From contig NZ_VUOA01000003.1 of NCBI RefSeq assembly GCF_008386575.1, positions 66,992-115,852 of the forward strand: a DNA stretch of 48,861 nucleotides, in the 5' to 3' direction. Below the pieces are notes generated by a model, which was not told where the DNA came from, ran no database searches, and saw nothing but the letters and a program-made list of their open reading frames with translations. The DNA comes from Salinarimonas soli. GTDB lineage: Bacteria > Pseudomonadota > Alphaproteobacteria > Rhizobiales > Beijerinckiaceae. A program made the translations under genes and the position numbers. Below, one piece after another: positions 34,286-42,025 of the stretch; position 1 is the stretch's first letter; each line of letters starts with the position of its first letter.

Positions 34286-35313
34286 CCCCGCCCCCTCTGC
34301 CCTTCACCATCGCCTTCGACCCCCGCGACGAGGCGGAGCTCTTCGAGCGCTGGCGGACGGTGCTGCGCTCCGACACCTGGAGCCACGGCGCCCAGCTGGA
34401 GGAGTTCGAGGCCCTGTGGAGCGCGGGCGAGGAGCGGGCGGTGGCCTTCGACAACTGGGCTGGCGCCGCGCTCGCCGTCCTCGACTACGTCGACGTGCGC
34501 GGCGAGACCGTGCTCTGCCCAGCCAACACGTTCCTCGCGACCCCGCGCTCGTCGGCGCTGTCTGGCGCGCGGGTGGTCTATTACGACTGCAACAGGACCG
34601 ACCTGTGCGGCTCCTTCGACGACTTCGTCGCGAAGGCGGAGGCGACCCGGCCCAAGCTCGCCTGGATCGTCCATATCGGCGGCCATATCGCCTTCGACGT
34701 GGAGCGGATCGCGGACTATTGCCGGGAGCGCGGCATCCGGCTCGTGGAGGACTGCGCCCATGCCCACGGGGCCGCCTGGAACGGCCGCCGGGCGGGCAGC
34801 TTCGGCGACGCTGGGATCTACTCGTTCTATCCCACGAAGACGGTGTCGATCGGGGAGGGCGGCGTCGCCGTCTCGTCCGATCCCGCCCTGCTGCGGCACC
34901 TGCGCTCGTACCGCGATTACGGGCGCGGCTCGGGCTACCGGATCCAGGGGCTCAATCACCGCCTGGACGAGTTCCGCGCCGCCTTCGGGGTGGTGCAGAC
35001 CCGGCGCCTGCCCGAGATCGTCGCCTGGAAGCAGGCCTATGCCCGGGAGGTGCTCGATCCGGCCTACCCGAACCGCGTGCGGTTCCCCGAGGGCATGACC
35101 AGCGGCTACTACAAGTACGTGGTCTTCGACCCGATCCCGAAATCGACGGGCCGGGTCTACGAGCTGCCCTGCCACAAGATCGCGGGCGACCCCGTCGACC
35201 TGCCGAACACCGATTGGGTTGCGGCCAACCATTGGTGCGTGCCGATCTATTATTCCCGGGACGCCGAGGCCCGCAGCGCCGCCCTGAGCGGCGGCTTGGT
35301 TGCCGCCGATTGA
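34282..35313 (+). CDS. DegT/DnrJ/EryC1/StrS-family aminotransferase
   Basis: This 343-aa PLP enzyme class transaminates keto-sugars or keto-cyclitols. The PLP region reads DCAHAHGAAWNGRRAGSFGD followed by IYSFYPTKTVSIGEGGV, where the Lys is the PLP anchor. RDYGRGSGYRIQGLNHRLDEFRAAFG is the usual substrate-loop region. It is slightly shorter than the typical 370 aa. It is coupled to the flavoenzyme gene and followed by an AT-rich 338-bp gap and a radical SAM gene. This suggests a small amino-sugar or aminocyclitol pathway. Confidence 0.88.
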   Translation: MTPPPLPFTIAFDPRDEAELFERWRTVLRSDTWSHGAQLEEFEALWSAGEERAVAFDNWAGAALAVLDYVDVRGETVLCPANTFLATPRSSALSGARVVYYDCNRTDLCGSFDDFVAKAEATRPKLAWIVHIGGHIAFDVERIADYCRERGIRLVEDCAHAHGAAWNGRRAGSFGDAGIYSFYPTKTVSIGEGGVAVSSDPALLRHLRSYRDYGRGSGYRIQGLNHRLDEFRAAFGVVQTRRLPEIVAWKQAYAREVLDPAYPNRVRFPEGMTSGYYKYVVFDPIPKSTGRVYELPCHKIAGDPVDLPNTDWVAANHWCVPIYYSRDAEARSAALSGGLVAAD

Positions 35314-35341
35314 AAGCATCAGCCGAAAGGTGTAGACCGAA

Positions 35342-35371
35342 TGGTATTGACGTGCTATTGAACTGGTATTG
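35342..35371. promoter_or_regulatory. Direct repeats TGGTATTG with 22-bp period
   Basis: TGGTATTG occurs at 35342-35349 and 35364-35371 in the AT-rich leader of the radical SAM gene. The second copy continues GGTATTGTCA, one mismatch from the GGTACTGTCA half of the nagA palindrome. A 13-bp word TAGACCGAATGGT (35333) recurs as TAGATCGAATGGT (35466). These may be regulator sites or promoter parts. Confidence 0.3.
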
Positions 35372-35473
35372 TCAGTTGCCGTTGCATTGCTCCCGTCACT
35401 CGAGGGATATCCTGATTTAAAGCGAAGCTAAAGCGGGCCGGCCATCGGCGGTCCTGTGTTTGGTTTAGATCGA

Positions 35474-35617
35474 ATGGTCGAACCGTTTTGTCGTCGACCT
35501 GAAATCGTCTCAACCCTCATCGCCGATGTCAGAGAGCCGGCGAGACTTTTTGATAATTTGTCTACGGCAGCGGGTTTTGCCGTCCCGCTAACTTTCGAGG
35601 CGTTCGGAGCCTCGTAG
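35474..35617 (+). CDS. 47-codon ORF directly upstream of the radical SAM gene
   Basis: An uninterrupted ORF of 47 codons begins MVEPFCRRPEIVSTLIAD and ends PLTFEAFGAS, 34 bp before the radical SAM ATG. It occupies about half of a 338-bp otherwise non-coding gap and has no clear Shine-Dalgarno. Size and position would suit a ribosomally made peptide precursor, but no conserved leader or core motif is recognised. A chance ORF is at least as likely. Confidence 0.25.
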   Translation: MVEPFCRRPEIVSTLIADVREPARLFDNLSTAAGFAVPLTFEAFGAS

Positions 35618-35651
35618 AAAAACATTTTCATTCATCTTCGGAGGTCGGATC

Positions 35652-36616
35652 ATGTTCGACTCTGTTGCCGCCTATTCGCAAGATGTCAGGCCCGTTTGGC
35701 TCTGGCTCGACCCGACGACACGCTGCAATCTAGCCTGCCGGCTGTGCTACACCAAGCAAAGCCACGGCAAGCTCGACATGGATCCCGACGATCTGCGTCG
35801 CAGCTTGCGCAAGCTGACGTCCTCGCCCACAATCGAGGTGAAGACCATTCATCTCAACTGGCGCGGCGAACCCCTGATGAACCCGCACTTCGCCGAGCTG
35901 CTCGCCGTGACCCGGGACGAGATGCCCGGGATCCAGCTGCAATGGCACACCAACGGCACCATGCTGACCGAGAAGCGGTTCCGCGAGGTGCTCGCCGTGC
36001 GCCACCGCCACAAGATCTTCGTGTCCATCGACGGCGGCAACCGGCTCAGCCACGACCTCAACCGCGGCGAGGGCTCCTTCGACCGCAGCATGCGGGGCCT
36101 GCGCACCCTCCTCGATCTCGCCGAGGGCGATCCGTGGGTGAAGGTGGGGGTCTACCAGATTGACCTCGGCGAGCCGCTCGAGGCCTACGATCCGACTTTC
36201 CTGGAACTCCTGGAGCGGGTCGACGACCACGTGAAGGTCACGCCCCTCCTGCCGGGCGGCCTGCATCAGGCGCTCCCCGACCCGTCGGGCCTGGAGAGCG
36301 AGGAGGAGCTTCATCGCATGATGAACCAGGACGTGAACCCGCGCTTCCCGTGCCGGCGGGCGCCTGCTTCTGGGCCGGGCACGTCCTGTGCCTCGCCCCC
36401 GACGGCAACGTGTCCATCTGCGTGATCAGCCACGGCCGGCACGGCGTGATCGGCAACCTGTTCGACGAGCCCGCCGAGACCGTGGTGGCCCGCGGCGTCG
36501 CGTTCCGCCGCAGGCTTGAGACCGAGGGCCGCTGCCGGGTGGGGCATTGCAGCACCTGCCGCAAGCCCGAGGGCAGCGTCTACGCCAAGCACCAGCGCCG
36601 CCTGCAGGTGGCTTGA
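35652..36616 (+). pseudogene. Radical SAM/SPASM-domain protein gene with single-base frameshift
   Basis: The gene codes for a radical SAM protein with the 4Fe-4S motif CNLACRLC (Cys 25, 29, 32 of the first frame), IHLNWRGEPLMNPHF, WHTNGTML and FVSIDGGNRLSHD. After codon 234 (TGC at 36351-36353) the frame shifts by -1. It continues as PAGACFWAGHVLCLAPDGNV then SICVISHGRHGVIGNLF and CRVGHCSTCRKPEGS, the Cys-rich SPASM part. Restoring one C in TGCCGG gives a 321-aa protein with both halves intact. Downstream Cys conservation suggests a recent mutation or sequencing error. Relatives act as dehydrogenases or epimerases on sugars/cyclitols or modify peptides. Confidence 0.82.
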
Positions 36617-36629
36617 GCCCCAAGGATCG

Positions 36630-36659
36630 CGGGCGCCGTTCAGGCCCGGTCGGCGCCCG
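36630..36659 (+). terminator. Hairpin after the radical SAM gene
   Basis: CGGGCGCCG (36630-36638) pairs perfectly with CGGCGCCCG (36651-36659) across a 12-nt loop, 14 bp after the radical SAM stop and 45 bp before the anmK start. No T-tract follows, so it is probably a weak terminator or an mRNA 3' stabiliser. Confidence 0.5.
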
Positions 36660-36703
36660 TGCCGAGAGCTTCACCGGGACGAGACGAGCAGGGAGATGGG
36701 ACG

Positions 36704-37834
36704 ATGCAGCCGAAGTGGGCCATAGGATTGATGACCGGGACCGTTCTCGACGGCATGATCGACATCGCGTCCATCCGGACGGACGGGGTGGAGGTCGCCG
36801 AGTTCGGCGCCTGGACCCTTGCGCCCTATCCGCCGGCCCTGCGAACTCTCCTGGAGGAGGCCGTCGAGGCGGCCCTCGCCTGGCGCTTCGAGGGGCCCGA
36901 ACCCGCGATCTTCGCCCGCGCCGAGGAGGCCTTGACGGTCGCCCAGGCCGACGCGGTCGCGGCTTTCCTGGCCGAGAACGGCCTCACGCCCGCCGACGTG
37001 GCGGCGGTCGGCTTCCACGGCCAGACCGTGCTGCACCGTGCCCCCGAGCCCGGCCGCCACGGTGACACCCGGCAGCTCGGCGACGGCGGCCTGATGGCGC
37101 GGCGCCTCGGCGTGGACGTGGTCTACGACTTCCGAACCGCCGACATGCGGGCCGGCGGGCACGGCGCGCCTCTCTCGGCCTCCTACCACGTGGCGCTCCT
37201 GCGCCGCATCGGGGCGGGGCCCGACACGGCGGCGCTCAATTTAGGCGGCGTGGCCAACGTGACCTGGTGGGGCGGCGGCGACAGCTTCGTCGCCTTCGAC
37301 ACCGGGCCCGCCAACGGCCCGATCAACGACTGGATCAAGCGCCAGGCCTTGGGCGAGATGGACGTCGACGGCGCCGTCGCGTCGCGCGGGCGGGTCGACG
37401 AGGAGCGCCTCGCGCGGCTCCTCGACCATCCCTACCTCACGGCGGCCTACCCGAAATCCCTCGACCGATACGACTTCACGGCCGACATGGCGGACGGCCT
37501 CTCGCCCGAGGACGGCGCCGCGACCCTCACGGCCTTCACGGCCGGCACCGTGGGACGCGCCCTCGACCTCCTGCCGCAGCGGCCGACCCGGCTCATCGTC
37601 TGCGGCGGCGGGCGCAAGAACCCCGCCATCATGGCGGCCCTGCGCGAGCGGGCGGGGGCGGAGCCCGTGCCGGCCGAGGCGGTGGGGTGGCGCGGCGACG
37701 CCGTGGAGGCGGAGTGCTTCGCCTATCTGGCCGTGCGGGCGCTGCGCGGCATGCCGATCAGCTGGCCCCTCACCACGGGCGTCCCCGAGCCCATGGGCGG
37801 CGGGCGGCTCGCCCCGCACGCCCAGGCCGCCTGA
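36704..37834 (+). CDS. anmK: Anhydro-N-acetylmuramic acid kinase
   Basis: This 376-aa kinase opens the 1,6-anhydro ring of anhydroMurNAc while phosphorylating it, giving MurNAc-6-phosphate, the MurQ substrate. [18 protein letters not shown] is the ATP-loop region (the usual motif is MSGTSxDG, so the Ser is replaced). [43 protein letters not shown] and [14 protein letters not shown] contain the catalytic Asp region. [18 protein letters not shown] is the C-terminal ATPase motif. AGGGAG precedes the ATG. It is followed in the same direction by sufE-like and moeB-like genes. Confidence 0.92.
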   Translation: MQPKWAIGLMTGTVLDGMIDIASIRTDGVEVAEFGAWTLAPYPPALRTLLEEAVEAALAWRFEGPEPAIFARAEEALTVAQADAVAAFLAENGLTPADVAAVGFHGQTVLHRAPEPGRHGDTRQLGDGGLMARRLGVDVVYDFRTADMRAGGHGAPLSASYHVALLRRIGAGPDTAALNLGGVANVTWWGGGDSFVAFDTGPANGPINDWIKRQALGEMDVDGAVASRGRVDEERLARLLDHPYLTAAYPKSLDRYDFTADMADGLSPEDGAATLTAFTAGTVGRALDLLPQRPTRLIVCGGGRKNPAIMAALRERAGAEPVPAEAVGWRGDAVEAECFAYLAVRALRGMPISWPLTTGVPEPMGGGRLAPHAQAA

Positions 37835-37860
37835 GACGGCTCCACCCAGGGAGGCTTCCC

Positions 37861-38364
37861 GTGGACAGGCCCGCCCCGACCCCCGACGGCCCCCCGGGCT
37901 CCATCGCGGATGTCGCGGCTGGCCTGGAGCGCGAGTTCGCGGAGCTGGGCGACTGGGACGCCAGGATCGCCCGGGTGCTCGCGCTCGGGCGCGCCCTGCC
38001 CGCCCTCGACCCGGCCTTCCGGACGGAGGACCACAAGGTCAAGGGCTGCCAGTCGCAGGTCTGGCTGCGGGTGGACCACGATCCGAGGAGCGGGCGCCTG
38101 CGCCTTGCCGCAGACTCGGACGCGCTTCTCATGCGCGGCCTCCTCGCCGTGGTGCTGCGTCTCTACGACGACCGGGGGCCGGGCGAGATCCTCGCCCACC
38201 CCGCCGACGTGCTCGATCGTCTGGCGGTGAGCCAGAGCCTAGCGCCCAACCGCGCCAACGGGCTCCACCTCGTGATCAAGCGCATCCACGCCGCGGCTCT
38301 CGACGCGCCGGGCGGCCACCTGTCAGCCGAGGGAGGCACGTATGACGCCGCTCAGCCCCGATGA
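37861..38364 (+). CDS. SufE-like sulfur-acceptor protein
   Basis: This 167-aa cytosolic protein of the SufE family accepts sulfane sulfur from a cysteine desulfurase and passes it on for Fe-S or sulfur-cofactor assembly. The catalytic Cys (residue 63) lies in KVKGCQSQVWL. LGRALPALDPAFRTEDHKV precedes it as in relatives. The GTG start has GGGAGG 6 bp upstream. It overlaps the moeB-like gene by 23 bp, suggesting joint function in loading sulfur onto the neighbouring MoaD/ThiS-like protein. Confidence 0.88.
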   Translation: MDRPAPTPDGPPGSIADVAAGLEREFAELGDWDARIARVLALGRALPALDPAFRTEDHKVKGCQSQVWLRVDHDPRSGRLRLAADSDALLMRGLLAVVLRLYDDRGPGEILAHPADVLDRLAVSQSLAPNRANGLHLVIKRIHAAALDAPGGHLSAEGGTYDAAQPR

Positions 38365-39178
38365 GCGACAATGGTATAGCCGCCAGATGGCCCTGCCCGA
38401 GATCGGCGAGGCCGGGCAGGCGCGCATCAAGGCGGCCCGGGTGCTCGTGATCGGCGCGGGGGGCTTGGGCTCGCCGCTCCTCATGTATCTCGCCGGGGCG
38501 GGGGTGGGCACGATCGGCATCGCGGATTTCGACTGCGTCGAGACATCGAACCTGCACCGCCAGATCCTGCACGGCGTCGACCGCCTCGACATGCTCAAGA
38601 CCGAGAGCGCCGCCCGCACGCTCGCGGGGCTCAACCCGCACGTGACGGTCCGGCGGCACGACGGCCCCGTCAACGCCGACACCGCGGACCGCGTGGTGGC
38701 CGGCTACACCATCGTGGCGGACGGCAGCGACAACTTCCCCACCCGCGACGCCGTCCACGCCGCCTGCCTTCGCGCCCGCATCCCTCTCGTGAGCGCGGGC
38801 GCCCAGATGACGAGCGGCACGCTCACCACCCACAAGGCCTATGAGGGCCCGCCCCATCCCTGCTTCCGCTGCCTCTACCCGGAGGCGCCGGCCGCGGGGC
38901 TCGCGCCGAGCTGCGCCGAGATTGGGGTGCTGGGCCCCGCCGTCGGCGCGCTCGGCGCGCTCCAGGCCACGGAGGTCCTGCGCGAGATCCTCGGCATCGG
39001 GCCGGGCCTGTCGGGAACGCTGATGATGTACGACGCCTGGAGCTGCGATCTCCAGGCGGTGGCGCTGCCGTGCCGTACCGGCTGCCCGGCCTGCGGCGGC
39101 ATCCCTCAGCCTCCCGTCACGGGCGGGAACAGGCCCACCTCGTCGGTGGCGGACAGCACATGCGTGCCCTCGACGTAG
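38342..39178 (+). CDS. MoeB/ThiF-family adenylyltransferase
   Basis: This 278-aa E1-like enzyme adenylates the C-terminal Gly-Gly of a MoaD/ThiS-type sulfur carrier. RQMALPEIGEAGQARIKAAR leads into the ATP loop VIGAGGLGSP (residues about 37-46). ADFDCVETSNLHRQILH, the CFRCLYPEAP segment with APSCAEIGVLGP, and the zinc-like CRTGCPACGG follow. It lacks the rhodanese extension of some family members. GGAGG precedes the ATG. The last 73 bp run antisense to the 3' end of the convergent moaD-like gene. Confidence 0.9.
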   Translation: MTPLSPDERQWYSRQMALPEIGEAGQARIKAARVLVIGAGGLGSPLLMYLAGAGVGTIGIADFDCVETSNLHRQILHGVDRLDMLKTESAARTLAGLNPHVTVRRHDGPVNADTADRVVAGYTIVADGSDNFPTRDAVHAACLRARIPLVSAGAQMTSGTLTTHKAYEGPPHPCFRCLYPEAPAAGLAPSCAEIGVLGPAVGALGALQATEVLREILGIGPGLSGTLMMYDAWSCDLQAVALPCRTGCPACGGIPQPPVTGGNRPTSSVADSTCVPST

Positions 39179-39357
39179 CGGCGGTTGACCGTGAAGCGCA
39201 TGGCGCCCCGGGCGTCGGCGATCTCGCCCAGGGCGGGGTGGCGGCCGGTGAGGTGGGTCACGAGCTCGGACAGGGTGCGGCAATCCTCAGGCAGCTGGAT
39301 CTCCTCCGCCGCCGTTCCCGTCTTGAGCCGGAGCCATGAGAAATAAGACACTTTCAT
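39106..39357 (-). CDS. MoaD/ThiS-family sulfur carrier protein
   Basis: This is a beta-grasp protein of 83 aa (86 if the ATG at 39366 is used). MKVSYFSWLRLKTG opens the fold, LSELVTHLTGRHPAL is the helix, and the sequence ends FPPVTGG, the exposed Gly-Gly adenylated by MoeB/ThiF enzymes. It is coded opposite to moeB-like with the 3' ends overlapping by 73 bp. The start at 39357 matches family N-termini and has GGA upstream. Molybdopterin or another thiolated product may be served; no other cofactor genes are nearby. Confidence 0.88.
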   Translation of the reverse strand: MKVSYFSWLRLKTGTAAEEIQLPEDCRTLSELVTHLTGRHPALGEIADARGAMRFTVNRRYVEGTHVLSATDEVGLFPPVTGG

Positions 39358-39478
39358 GATCGTCATCCGTCAGTAACAATAGCCGAATTGTCGCGTCGCA
39401 TAACGTATTTTGTCAAGCCGTAAGAGTGAACGCGGGGCGGTAGACGCCCGAATGACATTGCCAGAAATGGAGATTGCC

Positions 39479-40669
39479 ATGGCAGGTGCACTTGACGGCA
39501 TCAAGGTGCTTGATCTGTCCCGTTTCATTGCGGGCCCTTTCTGCGGGCAGATCCTCGGGGACCTGGGCGCGGACGTCGTCAAGGTCGAGCGCATCGACGG
39601 CGGCGAGGAGGGGCGCAGGGTCGGCGAGACGGTGGCGGGGGACAGCCTGTTCTTCCTCTCGGCGAACCGCAACAAGCGCGGCCTCGCCCTCGACTTCCGG
39701 GATCCCGAGGGCCAGAAGCTGCTGGCCCGCCTCGCGGCCACGGCCGACATCCTCGTCGAGAACTTCCGTCCCGGCACGCTGGAGCGCATGGGCCTGGGCT
39801 GGGACACCCTCAGCGCCGCCAATCCCCGCCTGATCCTCGTGCGAATCTCCGGCTTCGGCCAGGACGGCCCGCTCGCGCAGCATCCCTGCTTCGACGGCGC
39901 CGCCCAAGCCCAGACGGGCATCATGGCCATGAACGGCCAGCCCGGCGGCCCGCCGACCATGGCGGGCGTCTTCGTCTGCGACTACTCGACAGCGCTCTAT
40001 GCTGTGATCGCGGCGCTCGCTGCGCTGCGGGCGCGGGACGCGACGGGGCGGGGGCAAGTCGTGGAGGCGACGCTGATGGAGAGCGGCCTGTCGCTTCTCA
40101 CGACGGCTTTGACGGAGCGCATCCTCCTCGGGCGCGAGCCCCCGCGGCTCGGCAACCGCGACCGCTACCTCTCGCCCTCGCATTGCCTGCGGGGCCGGGA
40201 CCGGGGCTGGGTCTACGTGGTGGCCGGCAACGACGCGCATTTCCCGCGCTTCGCGGAGGCGATGGGCCGCCCGGACCTCGCCGGGGATCCCCGCTTCTCG
40301 ACCTTCGTCGGCCGCAACGCTCACATCGACGCCCTGGAGGCGATCATCGACGCCTGGGCGGCCGAGCTCGATTCCGGCGAGATCCTGGCCCGTCTCCAGG
40401 CAGCCGACGTGCCCTGCGAGCGCGTCGCGTCCATGGCCGACATCGTCGAGAACCCGCAGGTGCGGCACCGGCGCCAGATCGTCGACGTTCCGCACCCGGT
40501 CTTGGGGTCCGTCCCGTTCCCCGGCCCGGCCCTGCGCCTCCACGAGACGCCGCCCGCCATCCGGCGCGGCGCGCCGGGCCTAGGGGAGCACAGCGCCGAG
40601 ATCCTCGCTGATTGGCTCGCGATGGACGCGGCCGCGATCGCCGCGATGCAGGCCGCCGGCACGATCTAG
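39479..40669 (+). CDS. CaiB/BaiF family III CoA-transferase
   Basis: This 396-aa enzyme exchanges CoA between carboxylic acids through an aspartyl-CoA thioester. Family features are GIKVLDLSRFIAGPFCGQILGDLGADVVKVE, SANRNKRGLALDF, GFGQDGP and the catalytic Asp (residue 168) in FVCDYSTALYAVIAAL. The chosen ATG has GGAG 6 bp upstream. Upstream in-frame codons are less likely. It stands alone, divergent from the moaD-like gene. Substrates such as formyl-, succinyl- or dicarboxylate-CoA are possible; no ligand is assigned. Confidence 0.9.
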   Translation: MAGALDGIKVLDLSRFIAGPFCGQILGDLGADVVKVERIDGGEEGRRVGETVAGDSLFFLSANRNKRGLALDFRDPEGQKLLARLAATADILVENFRPGTLERMGLGWDTLSAANPRLILVRISGFGQDGPLAQHPCFDGAAQAQTGIMAMNGQPGGPPTMAGVFVCDYSTALYAVIAALAALRARDATGRGQVVEATLMESGLSLLTTALTERILLGREPPRLGNRDRYLSPSHCLRGRDRGWVYVVAGNDAHFPRFAEAMGRPDLAGDPRFSTFVGRNAHIDALEAIIDAWAAELDSGEILARLQAADVPCERVASMADIVENPQVRHRRQIVDVPHPVLGSVPFPGPALRLHETPPAIRRGAPGLGEHSAEILADWLAMDAAAIAAMQAAGTI

Positions 40670-40904
40670 GGGGCGTTCCGCTGGGGTCCGTCGTCGCTTG
40701 GTGCGGTCGAGCGTTGCGCCGAGGCAGACGTTGTTGGTGGGGGATGAGGCGGTCTTCCCGTGTCGTCGAGGTGCTGACGGGCCCTCCCCGACAGGCTCCG
40801 CCGGCCATTCATCCAGGCAGTCGATCTCCTAACCGTCCGCCGGAGCACCGAATGGTGACCGGGCGAGGGCTGCTCCACCGCCCTCACCACCCTGCGAGCT
40901 GCAA

Positions 40905-41639
40905 TCACCAGGACACGTAAAATGCGCCACGATCCACAGCGCCGAACGCGAATGCGTCGCCGCTGTCGAGTGCCGCTTTCACCGCGCCGACCGGATTCCA
41001 GTTCCATGAACTCTTGGTGCCACCCCCGCCGGCGTCGGCGAAGTGGGTTATCTCGTATCGAAGGTTCAAGTCGGGAACTTCCGATGATTTCTGAAAGCGG
41101 ATGGTGCCGTTGTCCATCGCGCTTCGGAGCGCTTTCGCCTTCTCGGTCTGACCGCTGGCTTCGAAATCCACAATCCGCCTTGCGATGTCCAGGCGAACCG
41201 AGTTCTGGAAGCTCTCGTCATCGCTCGGGATCCGGCCAGGCGTGAGTTGAACAGTCTGACCCGACCGCAACTCGCGAGCGAAGGCAATCCACTTGCCGCT
41301 ATTGCCAAGGCTGGCCTTGAGGAGCCCGAGATTGTCGGCGTTCGCGTGGGCCGCCCACCGTGCCGAGGAGGGGAGGTCACCTTCCTGCAAGACCGCCTTC
41401 TGCGGCGCCTCGCTTTTGGCGGCCGTGCCCTGCTCGACGAGACGCATGATCGTGGCCATGGCCTCGCTGTTGCGGGCAAGCAGCGACTGCGAGTTGCCGG
41501 AGAGACCCACCCCGGGGCTGCCCGCCGGCTTAGCCGGAGCCGCCCCTGCGGGCGCCGTCTGCGACGCGGCGGTGGCGCTCGCGCTTTGGATCAGGGAGAG
41601 CGCGATGCTGCTCGAGCTGAGGGTCCCGATGCTCATCAT
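40905..41639 (-). CDS. Hypothetical protein, low-complexity N-terminus
   Basis: This is a 244-aa protein of no recognised family. Residues 1-60 are rich in Ser/Ala/Pro and look disordered or surface-exposed (MMSIGTLSSSSIALSLIQSA, then Ala/Pro-rich). The rest is mixed and globular, with VRLDIARRIVDFEASGQTEK and a C-terminus ending GAVDRGAFYVSW. No cleavable signal peptide is obvious. GGAAGG lies 7 bp before the ATG. It is flanked by 235 bp to the CoA-transferase gene (40670-40904), in which nothing coding was recognised, so it is probably monocistronic. Confidence 0.7.
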   Translation of the reverse strand: MMSIGTLSSSSIALSLIQSASATAASQTAPAGAAPAKPAGSPGVGLSGNSQSLLARNSEAMATIMRLVEQGTAAKSEAPQKAVLQEGDLPSSARWAAHANADNLGLLKASLGNSGKWIAFARELRSGQTVQLTPGRIPSDDESFQNSVRLDIARRIVDFEASGQTEKAKALRSAMDNGTIRFQKSSEVPDLNLRYEITHFADAGGGGTKSSWNWNPVGAVKAALDSGDAFAFGAVDRGAFYVSW

Positions 41640-42025
41640 GGAACGTCCTTCCGTCATGACGCGGCCCCAAGAACGCCAAGCTACGCCGTAGGTTACGACG
41701 CCACGCTAGGCATCCATCCGTTACGGTTTAGCTAACGGCGGCGCGCAACCAAGGGCGGTTCGCCGAAGGACGACGAGGGCTCGGGGGTGGACTGCGCGGG
41801 CCGCCTCCGCACGGGGGCCGCCGTTCCGGGCCAGACCTTTGCGAGCAAGCCCGTGCAATTCCCGGGCGCACGCTGCAAGCCGGCCGCCTCTGAACATTCT
41901 ACGGTCGTCGAGCGTCCAAAACCCCGCTCACGGCCCGCGCTGGCCACGCCTGCGGCTCGTGAGCGGCGGTACGATCCGGGCTGGGGGCGTCTAGGCCCGC
42001 CGAAACCCTGCGAAAGGAGATCCCC
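41640..42025. other. 386-bp intergenic region with a 9-bp inverted repeat
   Basis: No gene is supported here. The region separates divergent genes and must hold both promoters. CCGCTCACG (41924-41932) and CGTGAGCGG (41958-41966) form a perfect 9-bp stem with a 25-nt loop about 60 bp before the VOC gene. It could be an operator pair or an RNA hairpin in the leader. GAAAGGAGAT at the right end is the VOC ribosome site. Confidence 0.5.

Noticed and set aside
35428-35631. 67-codon leftward ORF upstream of the radical SAM gene
   Set aside because: Its start has no good ribosome site, it runs away from the gene it adjoins, and the composition is unremarkable. The rightward 47-codon ORF in the same gap was kept only as a tentative lead.
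40670-40904. Possible transposase remnant in the gap after the CoA-transferase gene
   Set aside because: The leftward translation has some Arg-rich stretches as in IS 3' ends, but no catalytic motif, terminal repeat or target duplication could be seen.
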